From assembly GCA_028583605.1 (NCBI GenBank), contig CM053334.1:20412118-20476117 (forward strand): a stretch of DNA of 64,000 bases, in the 5' to 3' direction. A model generated the notes under the pieces. The model worked only from the letters and a program-made list of their open reading frames with translations, made no database searches and was not told the origin of the DNA. Position 1 is the stretch's first letter. Every line of letters begins with the position of its first letter. Origin of the DNA: Dastarcus helophoroides (lineage: Eukaryota > Arthropoda > Insecta > Coleoptera > Bothrideridae). Positions 1 through 11,800 of the stretch are shown here, piece after piece. Both the position numbers and the translations under genes were made by a program.

Positions 1-1385
1 AATTTCGATTTTTTCTCGAAGTTTTAATTTTTAGGTAAATTTGACTTTTATTTAAAAAAATCGAGTCTTTTTCAAGATTTGAAACTTTTGACACAAAATT
101 TCTACTTTTTCTAAATATTTCGACCTTTTTACAAATTTTCATTTTTATTTTTTCGTAAATTCGACTATTTTAAAATACTTTTTTTTTAATTTTGACCTTT
201 TTTAACATTTCTACTTTTTTTTTGAAAATTTCGACCTTTCAAAATTTTGAGTGTTTCTCAAAGTTTCAACTTTTAAGTAAATTTGACATTTATTTGAAAA
301 ATTCGATTTTTTTTGAAAACCTCGACTTTTTCTTCAAGTTTCAACTTCTAAATAAATTTGACATTTATTTAAAAAATTCGATTTTTTTTGAAAACCTCGA
401 CCTTTTCTCCAAGTTTCAACTTCTAAGTAAATTTGACATTTATTTGAAAAATTCGATTTTTTTGAAAATCTCGAATTTTTCTCCAAGGTTCAACTTTAAA
501 GTAAATTTGAGATTTATTTTAAAAATTCGATTTTTTTTGAAAATTTCGACTTTTTCTCCAAGTTTTAAATGTTAAGTAAATTTGACATTTATTTGAAAAA
601 TTCGATTTTTTTTGCAAATCTCGAATTTTTCTCCAAGGTTCAACTTTAAAGTAAATTTGACATTTATTTGAAAAATTCGATTTTTTTTGAAAATTTCGAC
701 TTTTTCTCCAAGTTTCAACTTTTAAGCAAATTTGACAGTTATTTGAAAAATTCGATTTTTTTGAAAATTTCGATTTTTTTTCGAAGTCTTAATTTGTAAG
801 TAAATTTGACTTTTATTTGAAAAAAACGACTCTTTTTTCAAGATTTCGACTTTTGAAAAGTTGGATATCACAATTCTAAGTTAAATTTTCGATCTTTTTT
901 CATGATTTACAGTTTTTTTGTATATTTCATCCCTTGCAAACCCAACTATCCATTTTCCTAGAATTTTTTACTTTATATTCGAAATTTAGATCTTACTTTT
1001 GAAATTTGAATTTCTTGAAATAAAATTTGAATTTCTTGAAATGAAACTTGAATTTCTTGAAATGAAATTTGAACTTTTTGAAATGAAATTTGAAGTAAAG
1101 CTATAAGTTTTGCTTAAACTTGTTTTTTTTATATATTTTATTTTTTATTTTGAAATTTTAATATTTTTGTCGTCATACCGAGATTACTGGTTCAATTTTT
1201 TAACGTTATTGCTAAAATTTCAAAAGTATAAACGTGGCTTTTTTGTAAAGTACCTTTTTTCAATCGAAAAGTGAAAAATTACAATTTTCCCGCAATACTA
1301 CTTCGTAATTTGAGAATCCAAAGTAGCTCCCTCCTAGCAATTTTCAAGTGAGTCAAATCACCCAAGAACGGGAACCGTCACTTAC
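1..1385. other. AT-rich repeat DNA with no recognisable exon (intron or flank of copy B)
   Basis: No exon was recognised here. The stretch is AT-rich, dominated by short TTCGA/TTTTT strings, and includes a 75-bp tandem array plus a shorter array near 1008-1090 with a unit of about 20 bp built on TTGAATTTCTTGAAATGAAA. Because the minus-strand gene to its right ends at a consensus donor at 1386, this DNA is most simply the start of that gene's third intron. Short open frames at 192-575 are readings of the tandem repeat. Confidence 0.6.
205..860. repeat. 75-bp tandem minisatellite, about 8 degenerate copies
   Basis: The string ATTTGACATT or a close variant recurs at 281, 356, 431, 505, 580, 655 and 730, a spacing of 74-75 bp. 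Each unit combines a TTTGAAAAATTCGATTTTTT block with a TCTCCAAGTTTCAACTTTTAA block. Confidence 0.85.
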
Positions 1386-3709
1386 CTCTTTCTCTTTTTG
1401 GCGCGACTTGCCCTTCGTCTCATGTTTCTTCTTATCCAATTTCTCGGATTTGCTTTTCACTTTTTTCGCCTTTCTTCCTTCCGACGATTTCACAGATTTG
1501 ATTCTAGTTTTGGATTTTTTCGCCTTCAATTCGATCGTTCTCTTGGAGTCCTTACTTTTGACCCATTCAGAGTTTTCTTCAGACTAGAAACATTATCGCG
1601 TTATCACATTTATAAAAAGACAACCGTGGAACAAAAGTGGCCGAAGCTTAGGGTTCATTATTCCACCAATTTTTTTTAAAGAGTAACAAGGTGTTGTCCA
1701 TGGAGCTGAGGTACCACAACTTTCTTTGCAAAATGAAAATTTTTACTTCAATATTTTTTTAAATGCTTTTTTTTCTGATCCATATTGAATTCGAAAAAAA
1801 AAACATTTTTGGAATTTGCAAAGAAATCGAAGGTTTAAGAAAATAAATCAAAAGCTTCTTAAGGTTTGAGAAAATAAAATCGAAATTTTCAGAAAAAATC
1901 CAAACACCAAAAAAAAAGGTTTTCTTGTCAAAGACCCCAGTCCTTAATATTTGTGTAGGGACATTGGCTCCTTCGTTTTTAATTTTTATAGCCTGCTCCC
2001 ACTGCCCTTGTAGATCTATTTAGAAGAAAAAGGATTCTTTAAAACCTCAATTATCTTACTTGTTGTGGCCAAAGTAAATTATAATTATTGGCGTCGAATT
2101 CCTCAACACCACTAATGGTCGGCAATTCTGTAGAGGTACTGATAGTTGAGGGTTTTCTTCCTTTTTGAATATTCATCCCATATTTAGGATACTTTTTCTT
2201 TAATTTCTCCTTATACTCGCTCAGCAGCTTACTAACAATTTTAACCAAGTTCTCTTTGGTGTGACTTTTCATCTTCTTCAAATTTTCGTTAGTAGCTAAG
2301 CACTTTTGCCCTCAGTTTCGTATTCGGGGGCAATTTCGATAAATCAATATCGTGCTCTTTGACGTACTTATAAAAAATCGAGTCTTCACGCATTTGCTTG
2401 CGTCTCGTTCGAGCTTCCAACGTCGAGAAAAATATTTTCCTGGCTTCGGCTATCTTGTTCTGGAACAGAAAATTCGAAGTAGTCAAAACAATCAGGGGAT
2501 ATTTTTCCTTTAAAAATTGACATACAAATCTTGTCGTCTTAAACCAAAAAATATTAAAGAACACAACAATAGTTGCTCTTGGTTTCAGGGACAAAATTTG
2601 TATATCAATTTTTGAAGACAACCAAGGACTACTCCATTCCACCAAAAGAATGGTTCCTTTAACAAAGAATTGATTGCCATCGATGGATACTTTGAATTCG
2701 ATTCTGAATTTAGGGTGATTGCCCAAGATTAGGCCAATTGCAACTTGATTCTAATGGCGAGAACTAGAGCGCTCGCCTTTTGAACTCGCCCTATTAGGTC
2801 TGATTTCTGCTTTTTCTATTCTCTCAAAGACCTTAGACTTTCAATGATTAGACTCCAGACTTGGTCAAGTCTGGAGTCTAATCGTTGAAAGTCTAAGGTC
2901 TTTGAGAGAATAGAATTAGCTTAGACTCCAGACTTGAACAAGTCTTTGAGAGAATAGAGAATAGAGAGAATAGAATTTGAGAGAATAGAATTAGCTTAGA
3001 TTCCAGACTTGATCAAGTCTGGAGTCCAATCGTTGAAAGTCTAAGGACTTGGAGAGAATAGAATTAGCTTAGACTCCAGACTTGATCAAGTCTGGAGTCT
3101 ATTCGTTGAAAGTTTAAGGTCTTTGAGAAAATAGAATTAGCTTGGCCCTTGGCTTGGCTTGAGTTAGCCCGAAATCCAGAGGTGACACTGATGAAACTTG
3201 GTGCATCTATTTACCCTGATAACTTGTATGGACTGCTCCTGGGCTGTCACGATCCTCATTTTGGCCAAGCTCCTGCAGTATTTTTCGAATTCCTCCTCGA
3301 ATTTAAAAATGCTGATGGCCTTCTTGATGAACAGATCTTTGTCTTCCTCGCTCAGATCGGAGCCTTCGGGAAAATAATCCGATCTACTGCTTTTACTTCT
3401 CCGTATGTCGGAGATATCGAATTGGGTACCAACGGTGACCAAATTCTGCTTCTTTCTTATGTACTCGGCGTATTCTTCGGAGTTGACGAATTCGTCGATG
3501 AAACTTATTAGTTCGTCAACTCGTTGTTGCTGGATTACCTCGCATATGCAGCTAGCTGGGCAACTGGCCTCTTCTTCTTCAAGCTCTTCGGTTATTAAGG
3601 TTAGTTTGGAATTCGCGCCTTTTTGTTGAATTAAATTCGATTGACTTTCTAGTACTGGTAACGTTGGTTCTTCCTGGAGGGACACTCTCTTCTTTTGCTT
3701 GGGATCCAT
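1386..3709 (-). CDS. ASH-domain axonemal-type protein, copy B (5' three exons only; paralogue of the gene at 4300-20575)
   Basis: Three minus-strand exons are supported: 3709-3215 (start codon at 3709), 2459-2060 and 1583-1386, each with consensus splice sites and all joining in phase 0. Exons 1 and 2 match the first two exons of the neighbouring copy A. Both begin with an acidic leader, then share the core DELxxFIDExxxSEEYxEY with an RKK/KKR step, and exon 2 carries the shared motifs KVLSYN and KKYPKY/KRYPQY. Exon 3 encodes a Lys/Ser-rich basic segment ending in QKEKE. No ASH domain is reached before the window edge. Exon 2 is 400 nt, one more than the phase-0 join allows, and its frame breaks at about 2291. 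The function is unknown; a role in cilia or the sperm flagellum is inferred only from copy A. The start follows the exon-1 alignment with copy A. Confidence 0.7.
2290..2292 (-). other. Apparent 1-base insertion in copy B exon 2
   Basis: The frame reads SY then a stop. Dropping one T restores SYN followed by a Lys-rich helix, parallel to SYNAIM in copy A. The exon length (400 = 399 + 1) agrees. Confidence 0.75.
2508..2665. repeat. Dispersed foldback element, copy 1
   Basis: The left part reads as the reverse complement of the right part: both contain a CCAAGAAA/TTTCTTGG-like block and the arm ACAAATTTTGT/TATCAATTTTT. The right arm ends in AACCAAGGACTACTCCATTCC. The same family recurs at 15.0, 19.2, 28.7, 29.1, 38.2, 41.4 and 58.5 kb. 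It lies in intron 1 of copy B. Confidence 0.65.
2817..3145. repeat. Tandem hairpin-forming repeat in intron 1 of copy B
   Basis: A near-perfect palindrome of about 94 bp (2817-2911) has arms containing CTCTCAAAGACCTTAGACTT and its complement. Its centre, AGACTCCAGACTTG with its inverse CAAGTCTGGAGTCT, recurs at about 2999-3028 and 3070-3099 in units of roughly 75 bp joined by AGAATAGAATTAGCTT. Confidence 0.8.
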
Positions 3710-4299
3710 ATTTGACTTTTACGTATGTTTGACAAATTGAGTTGCCAATGGGCCTCCTTTGAGAAGAATCAGCAGAATTCCTTAGTTCATAGACTACTGA
3801 AGTATAGAACATAGAAAACGCAGTTGAGTTGATCACTAATCCGTTACGAAGACATCATCATCTCGCTCACCCAGTTTGTGAAGCCTCTTCTTCTTTAAGC
3901 TCATCCATCACACATTTGGAGATTCTGTCTTTTTGTTGGATTAAATTCGGAATGACTTGTCGCTGGTGGTACTTGCAGCAGTGGATCTTATCGAAAGGAA
4001 AATTTTCGACCTTTTCAGTCGCATGAGATTTTTGTCATAGAATGGGTCTCTTTTAAGACAGACCAGCTACAGAATTATTCTACTTACTTCACCAAAAAAA
4101 AATTATAACCTGTTCAAATTGCTTTGTGAAGGTACCATTTGCATGGGCTCAAATTGTATTTATTGAGAAAAATTACCGTTTTTTTTAAGCTGATACGAAC
4201 CCTCAAAATTAGATATCGCCGCGTTTATAATCATTTTTTAAATAAAAGAGTTGTGACGTTTTAAATAAATATATAAATATCACCACAGCTACATATAAT

Positions 4300-4842
4300 T
4301 TAACAGAATGTACCCATTAATACAACGTCTTCAAAAAACTTGGAAGAGCCGATGATGACGTTGAATTTGGCCACGAAAGTCTCCTCCTCTTCTCTAAATA
4401 CTTTCTTGGGGACTTTCTTCGGCTTAGGTAGTTTCTTTTTCTTCGCGCTATGCAACCATAAATATTCGTCCTTAAAGACTTGAGGGTCTCCGAAACGTAA
4501 CTGAAATTTTCCTTTCTCTCCCGGTTGGAGCTACGATCTCTTCCGAGGTACAATCAAAATGAGATGAAGCTAAAAATATTGAGAATGAGAGAATTGCTGG
4601 TGAAGCCACATCAAGATTTAGCAAATCACGTCGATGAGATCGAGAGATTATTTTTTCTTGGACTATTGAAATTTCGAGGTTAGTTGGATTCGTACTCGAA
4701 GTTCTCTAAATTTGGATTTCAAAGCCAGCTTGAGTTCGATTTCGAAAGCGTTCTTCCTGAGAATTTCGAAATTTTAAAAGCCAGAATTAGAAATTTCAAA
4801 AATAGCTGAAGGGTTAACGAGGACTCAGAAATTTTAAATTCT

Positions 4843-4887
<45 letters not shown>

Positions 4888-5111
4888 CTCTCTCTTCCTC
4901 TCGTCCTCTCTCATCCACCTCCTTTCTCTCCCTCTCTCTTTCTCTCCCTCTCTCTTTCCCTTCCTCTCTCTTTCTCTCCCTCTCTCTTTTTCTCCTTCAC
5001 TCTTCCTCTCTCTTTCTCCCTTTCTCTCTTCTTCTCCCCCTCTTCCTCTCACTCCCTAACTCTTTCTCTTCTCTCTCTCCCTCTCTCCCTGACTCTCTCT
5101 CTTTCTTTCTA

Positions 5112-5178
<67 letters not shown>

Positions 5179-5768
5179 CCGTCCTCTCTTTCTCTCTCCC
5201 TCTTCCTCTCGTCCTCTCTCTTCCTCCCCCTTTCTCTCCCTCTCTCTTTCTCTCCCTCTCTCTTCCCTTCCTCTCCCTTTCCCTCCCTCTCTCTTTTTCT
5301 CCTTCTCTCTTCCTCTCTCTCTTCTCTCTCTCTCTCTTCCTCTCGTCCTCTCTCGCTCTCCCTCTTCCTCTCGTTCTCTCTCTTCCTCCCCCTTTATCTC
5401 CCTCTCTCTCTCTCTCTCTCTTTATCTCTCTCTATCTCTCTCTCTTTTATCTCTCTCTCTCTCTCTCTTCCTCTCGTCCTCTCCCTCTCTCCCTCTTCCT
5501 CTCGTCCTCTCTGTTCCTCCCCCTTTCTCTCCCTCTCTCTTTCTCTTCCTCTCTCTTTTTCTCCCTCTCTCTTTCTCTTCCTCTCTCTTTTTCTCCCTCT
5601 CTCTTTCTCCCCTTCTCTCTTTCTCTCCCCCTCTTCCTCTCTCTCCCTAACTTTCTCTCTTCTCTCTCTCCCTCTGTCCCTGACTCTCTCTCTCTCCCTC
5701 TGTCCCTGACTCTCTTTCTCTCTCTCTATTTCTTTCTTTATCTCTCTCTCTCTCTCTCTCTTCCTCTC

Positions 5769-5803
<35 letters not shown>

Positions 5804-8800
5804 TCCTCTCGTCCTCTCTCTTCCTCCCCCTTTCTCCCCTTCTCTCTTTCTCTCCCCCTCTTCCTCTCTCTCCCTAACTCTCTCTCTTTTCTCTCTCTCT
5901 TTCTCTCTCTCTCTCTCCCTGACTCTCTCTTTCTTTCTCTCTCTCTCTTTCTTCCTCTCTCTCTCTTCCTCTTGTCCTCTCTCTTCCTCTCATCCTCTCT
6001 CTTCCTCCCCTCTTCTCTCTTTATCTCCCTCTCTCTTTCTCTCCTTTTCTCTTCCTCTCTCCCCTTCTTTCTCTCTCCCCCTCATCCTCTCTCTCTCTCT
6101 CTCTCACTGACTCTCTCTCTCTCGCACACTTTTTCCTCCCTTTTCTTCCTTCTGTTTCCTCTTATTTTCTTTTTATTCCCTCTCTCATTCTCTTCCCCCC
6201 TTTCCTCTCTTTCTCTCTCTCTTCCTCTCCCTCCTTTCTCTCTATCTCTCTCTATCTCTTTCCGTTCTCCCCTCCTCTCTCTATCTTTTTCCTTTCTCCT
6301 CCTTAGGATAAAATAACAATTTTCTGCGCCCACACCCTTGCAAACAAAATCCAAAAACTTCTCTGAATGTTATCATCCGTTGACACGAAACTAGATGGTA
6401 CCAGATATTTTTAAAATCGACCATCAACGACGCCAGCTCTTCGCCAGTAAATTCATGCGAAAATTCCGCCGCCGCCTTCGCAGATTCTTTTGATGACTTT
6501 TTTTGTTTACCCTTAGGTTCCACCACCACCGAGGGGCACCGCCTCTTTATAATCCCTTCCATTTCGGCCACTTTCTCCACGTGAAAACTCACGTTCATTT
6601 CGCTAGCGTTAGAAACCTAGAGAGACCGTACCAGTTAAAGTGAATTCGGATGAATCGATCGGTACCTTGAACCAGCAGCTGGTCAGTTGAGTTGTTAGAG
6701 TGTGGACGCGGTAAATGCCACCGGTGGGTTGCATGCTCAAAATTGCTTCTTCCCCGCGTCCCATAAATATCAAAGGCACCGTGGTTTTTCCGGCGCGAAT
6801 TTCAAAATATTCCAACTCCTGAAATTCAACGTTATCAACTCTTCGTAACCGTTTTCATAGTTGAACAGTTGAACCTCATCGGTGCTCGTGGGGGTAAAAG
6901 TCACTGGGAGATGTAAGCTATGCTCGGGCGGTACCAATGGTTTATCGAATAAATAACAAGCGAAAGGGACCGCAAGGATTCAGGAGGGAAACATCCGGCG
7001 TTATATAATTATCTGTAAATATGCTGAAAACAGTAAAGCGTTTAAAGTGTCAACTCACATACATGAGATGTTTTGTATGTTGATTATTATACGCGATGAG
7101 GTACCCAAGGCGGTGGTACCGAAGTCTAGACGCTGCGTTTTAAAGTCGTGAACGAAATCCGGCCTCACAACTTTACACATTACCTCCAAGAACAAAACAT
7201 CGTCTGGGAGCGACCTAAAATTTCCACCAAATAGGTTTAACGTTTACTTAAGATGATTAACGTACTCGGTTGCGGTATATTCAACTTTACACATAAATCC
7301 GGCGCTGATAAATGATGGTTCTAAGGTTCTCCACAGCGCTAACTCCGCCGGGTACATATCTAAATATGTCAGTACTAGCTCTCGAGGTTCCACTATTATA
7401 TCTTCAATAGTCACTGGAAAAGAAAAAACTGATTCGGGGAAACAAATAGACGAAAGGAATACCGAACTCTCGCATAAGGAGCGATCTCTGCGACTTCGAA
7501 GACTTTCCCAGATTTTTTTCCAAAGATAACTCCTTTTGTTGTTTTAATTCCTCCAGCTTCTGGTGCAGAATCTCGTTGTGTTTGTGTATCATGGCCATCT
7601 GCCTTACTACGTGTTCTGGCAACTGGGGTTGGGCCACAATGGTTAGCTTAATACTCTAAGTAAAAGTTTAGTTGGATAACCAGTTGCAAAAGTATTAAAC
7701 TGTTTCGACATTTCGCTCGCCATCGTATGAGAGCTTCTTCAGAAACAACAACACTTAAAACAAAAAGCTCGGTATCTCACTATGTCAACCAGTACCATAG
7801 GTGAAACTCTCCAGGAGTGGAAATAAGACAAGTTATGGGTTTTCATTCACAGACGACTTTCATCTCTGGTTCTGATGCGGTTGACATACTCTGCTATGGT
7901 TGGCAGAGTGGTCTATTGTCTTGAATGTGGTTTTCCTTGTTTGTAAAGAAGGGGTTTCTTTACGAACAACGAAGGAGGAAGAAGGCGGAAAGAGCAAGGA
8001 GGAAGGAGGAATAAGGAAGGAGGAAGGAAGAACGAAGAAGGAAGAAGGAAGAAGGAAGAAGGAAGAAGGAAGAAGGAAGAAGGAAGAAGGAAGAAGGAAG
8101 AAGGAAGAAGGAAGAAGGAAGAAGGAAGAAGGGAGAAGGAAGAAGGAAGAAGGAAGAAGGAAGAAGGAAGAAGGAAGAAGGAAGAAGGAAGAAGGAAGAA
8201 GGAAGAAGGAAGAAGGAAGAAGGAAGAAGGAAGAAGGAAGAAGGAAGAAGGAAGAAGGAAGAAGGAAGAAGGAAGAAGGAAGAAGGAAGAAGGAAGAAGG
8301 AAGAAGGAAGAAGAAAGAAGGAAGGAGGAAGAGGGAAGAAGGAAGAAGGAAGAAGGAAGAAGGAAGAAGGAAGAAGGAAGAAGGAAGAAGGAGGAAGAGG
8401 AAGGAAGTAGCGAAGGGGGAAGGAAGGAAGGAAGAAAGGAAGAAAGGAAGAAAGAAAGAAAGGAAGAAAGGAAAGAAGGAAGGAAGGAAGGAAGGAAGAA
8501 AGGAAGGAAGGAAGGAAGGAAGAAAGGAAGGAAGGAAGGAAGGAAGGAAGGAAGGAAGGAAGAAAGGAAGGAAGGAAGGAAGGAAGGAAGAAAGGAAGAA
8601 AGGAAGGAAGGAAGGAAGGAAGGAAGGAAGGAAGAAAGAAAATAAGGAAGGAAGAAAGGAAGAAAAGAAGAAAGGACAAAAGGAAGGAAGGAAGGAAGGA
8701 AGGAAGAAAGGAAGAAAGGAAGAAAGGAAGAAAAGAAGAAAGGAAGAAAGGAAGAAAGGAAGAAAGGAAGGAAGGAAGGAAGGAAGGAGGAAGGAGGAAG

Positions 8801-11800
8801 GAGGAAGGAGGAAAGAGGAAGGAGGAAGGAAGAAGGAAGAAGGAAGAAGAAGAAGGAAGGACAAGGAAGAAGGAAGGAAGAAAGGAAGAAAGGAAGAAAG
8901 GAAGAAAGGAAGAAAGGAAGGAAGGAACGAAGGAAAGAAGGAAGGAAGGAAGGAAGGTAGGAGGGAAGGAAGGAAGGCAGGAAGGAAGGAAGAAAGAAAG
9001 GATGGAAGAAAGGGGTTTCTTTGCGAACAAGGGAACCCACTACAATGGCAGGCGAAACTATTTTGAATAGTTCCTAGAAGATTCCAAAAGAAGTTTATTT
9101 TTCTCTCACAATCCTTAAGGATATTCGATTTCTTTAAATACCTCGCCGCAGCTCAGGTTTCCGTCAGTCGGTTCGATCAAAATTTCATTGGATCCCCCGA
9201 TAATGCTGTATTTGGCGATGTACTCGACGTGCCTCGTTCTGGGGTCAAAGCCGCAAACGCACTTCTCGTGGGTTTCCCTCAACGGTCGAAGGTAAATTTC
9301 CACCTTCGAATAGGACCCGCAGGGGGTCTCTGGCATTTCTACTTTTTGATGGGATAATTCGTAGACGGGGGTTAAAGGTAACATTCTCAGCCACAGACGA
9401 TTCGAAGCGAACTGTTTCAATTTGGTTGTCGTTGAAGTGGAAAACGTCTCAGATTCTTCCTCAACGCAGCTTTCTTCTAAAATTAGAATAAATAATGTCC
9501 TGCAATGTCTGACCATTTAACATTAATTGCGTTTTTCTATTTACCCATTAATGCTTCCGTGTGTCTTCTCTCTTGTTCCTCTCTGCTGTCCAACAAACTG
9601 GTCCTGCTATTGAAATGTGGTACCTGAAATATCGCCTCGGATTTGGTAATCTTATAAAAATGGCAGAGTATCGTGTCGCAGCATATTTGCATCTCGTTTC
9701 GAAATTCGTCGTAAAACGGCTTTTTTATTTCAACGAGGATATCTTTTAGGGCCTTCGATAGCCTCTTCTGATTGAATACCTAAAAATACCCATCATTCAG
9801 AAGGAGAATTGTCCCAATTTGGGTTTAAACCTTCTTTCTCCTTCCAACCGATGCTAATGAAATAACTGTAATTTTTTGAAGTAAATTGTTCACTAAATTG
9901 AGAGGGTCAACGTAATGATTGCAAATATCGTCGAGTTTCGCTAGGAATATGATGCTTATTTCTTTTTTCTCCATCGGACCAATTTTCCCCTATACCACTA
10001 GTTCGGGTGGATCAGTATATTCTGCAAGGAAAGAGTACGATTACTTCGACGAGGTTACGCAGGTATGGAATATTCAGAAGCGGCAACTGGGATCAATCCA
10101 AAAAAGCCAAACGATTAAAACCAGTAACAGTGAACAATGATTGAAATCGAAAATTTACTGCAAACTCCTATTTCCAACCAACCAATGAGCTATAAAAAAT
10201 TAAATTTCTTACAAACCTTTGGCAAATCGACGAAACAATAGTATTGAGTTGTAACCGTGTTATTTATCAAATTGGCGCCAGTGATCGCGTATTCGTTGAT
10301 GGTGGAAGTACCCATGTCCAGCTGAAGTCCACCTTCCTTAATGGTGACATGCTTCTCCTCTTGGGGGATAACTACGAGGTCAGATGGTTCGCTCACTATT
10401 GCATAGACGATGACTTTGACCGGAAGCAGTTCCTCAAACTTTTTGGTCTTCACGTAGAGGGTTACAGGAAATTCCAAAACTTGGTAGTCTTTGTTTAACA
10501 ACGGCATGTAATCTGTCAGCATTTCTTTCCTAAAATATAATGTGCGCTTATACGCGATGCAGCAATAAAACTTTGATATTAAAAAAGTTTGTCTCACCAA
10601 ACTGATAACTGTTGGCATGAGGTAGTAAAAGAGGAAAAAAGGGGAGAAAGGGGGAACAAAGGAAGAAGTAAGAAAGGGGGGAAGACAGAGAGAAAAAGAT
10701 AGAAAGAAAGGGTAGGAATGAGGAATGGACCAAAGAAAAAAATTAAGGAAGGTACCTGTGAAGGATGGAATGAAGGATAGAAGAAATGAATTAAGGAAGG
10801 AAAAAAAGGAGAAAAGAAGCAAGCAAGTAAGGAAAGAAGAAAGGAAGTAAGAAAAGAAAGAAGAAGGGAGAAAGGAAGGAAGGAAGGAGAAAGGGGGAAG
10901 GAGGAAGGAGGAAGGAGGAAGGAGGAAGGAGGAAGGAGGAAGGAGGAAGGAGGAAGGAGGAAGGAGGAAGGAGGAAGGAGGAAGGAGGAAGGAGGAAGGA
11001 GGAAGGAGGAAGGAGGAAGGAGACAGGAGGAAGGAGGAAGGAGGAAGGAGGAAGGAGGAAGGAGGAAGGAGGAAGGAGGAAGGAGGAAGGAGGAAGGAGG
11101 AAGGAGACAGGAGGAAGGAGACAGGAGGAAGGAGGAAGGAGGAAGGAGGAAGGAGGAAGGAGGAAGGAGGAAGGAGGAAGGAGGAAGGAGGAAGGAGGAA
11201 GGAGGAAGGAGGAAGGAGGAAGGAGGAAGGAGGAAGGAGGAAGGAACTAGCGAAGGGGGAAGGAAGGAAGGTAAGAAGGACGGAAGGAAGGAAGAAGGAA
11301 GAAAGGAAGGAAGGTGGAAGGAAGGAAGGTGGAAGGAAGGAAGGTGGAAGGAAGTAGCGAAGGGAGGAAGAAAGGAAGGAGGAAAGGAAGGAAGGAAGGT
11401 AGAAAGAAAGGAAAGAAGGAAAGAAGGGAAGAAAAGAAAGTAGGAAGGAAGGAAAGAGGGAAGGAAGTAGCGAAGGGTGGAAGGAAGTAGCGAAGGGAGG
11501 AAGAAAGGAAGGAGGAAGTGACGAAGGGAGGAACAAAGGAAGGAAGGACGGAAGAAAAGAAAGAAGGTAATAAGAAAGGAAGAAAGTGAAAAATGAAGGA
11601 AGGAAGGTAAGAAGAAAGGAAGAAAGGAAAAAGGAAGAAAGGAAAGAAAGAAGGAAGAAAGGAAAAAAGTAAAGAAGGAGAGAAGGAAGAAAGGAAGGAA
11701 AGAAAGTAGGAAGGGAGAAAGAAAGGAGAGAAGGAAGGAAGGAAGAAGGAAGGAAGGAAAGAAGGTAGGAAGGAAAAAGGAAAATATGAAACGAAGGTAA

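Noticed and set aside
7860..9066. Very long open frames on both strands (334-388 aa, Phe/Leu/Ser/Pro or Lys/Glu/Gly/Arg only)
   Set aside because: They are translations of the GAAGGA/GGAA array in all frames, without start context, domains or splice logic.
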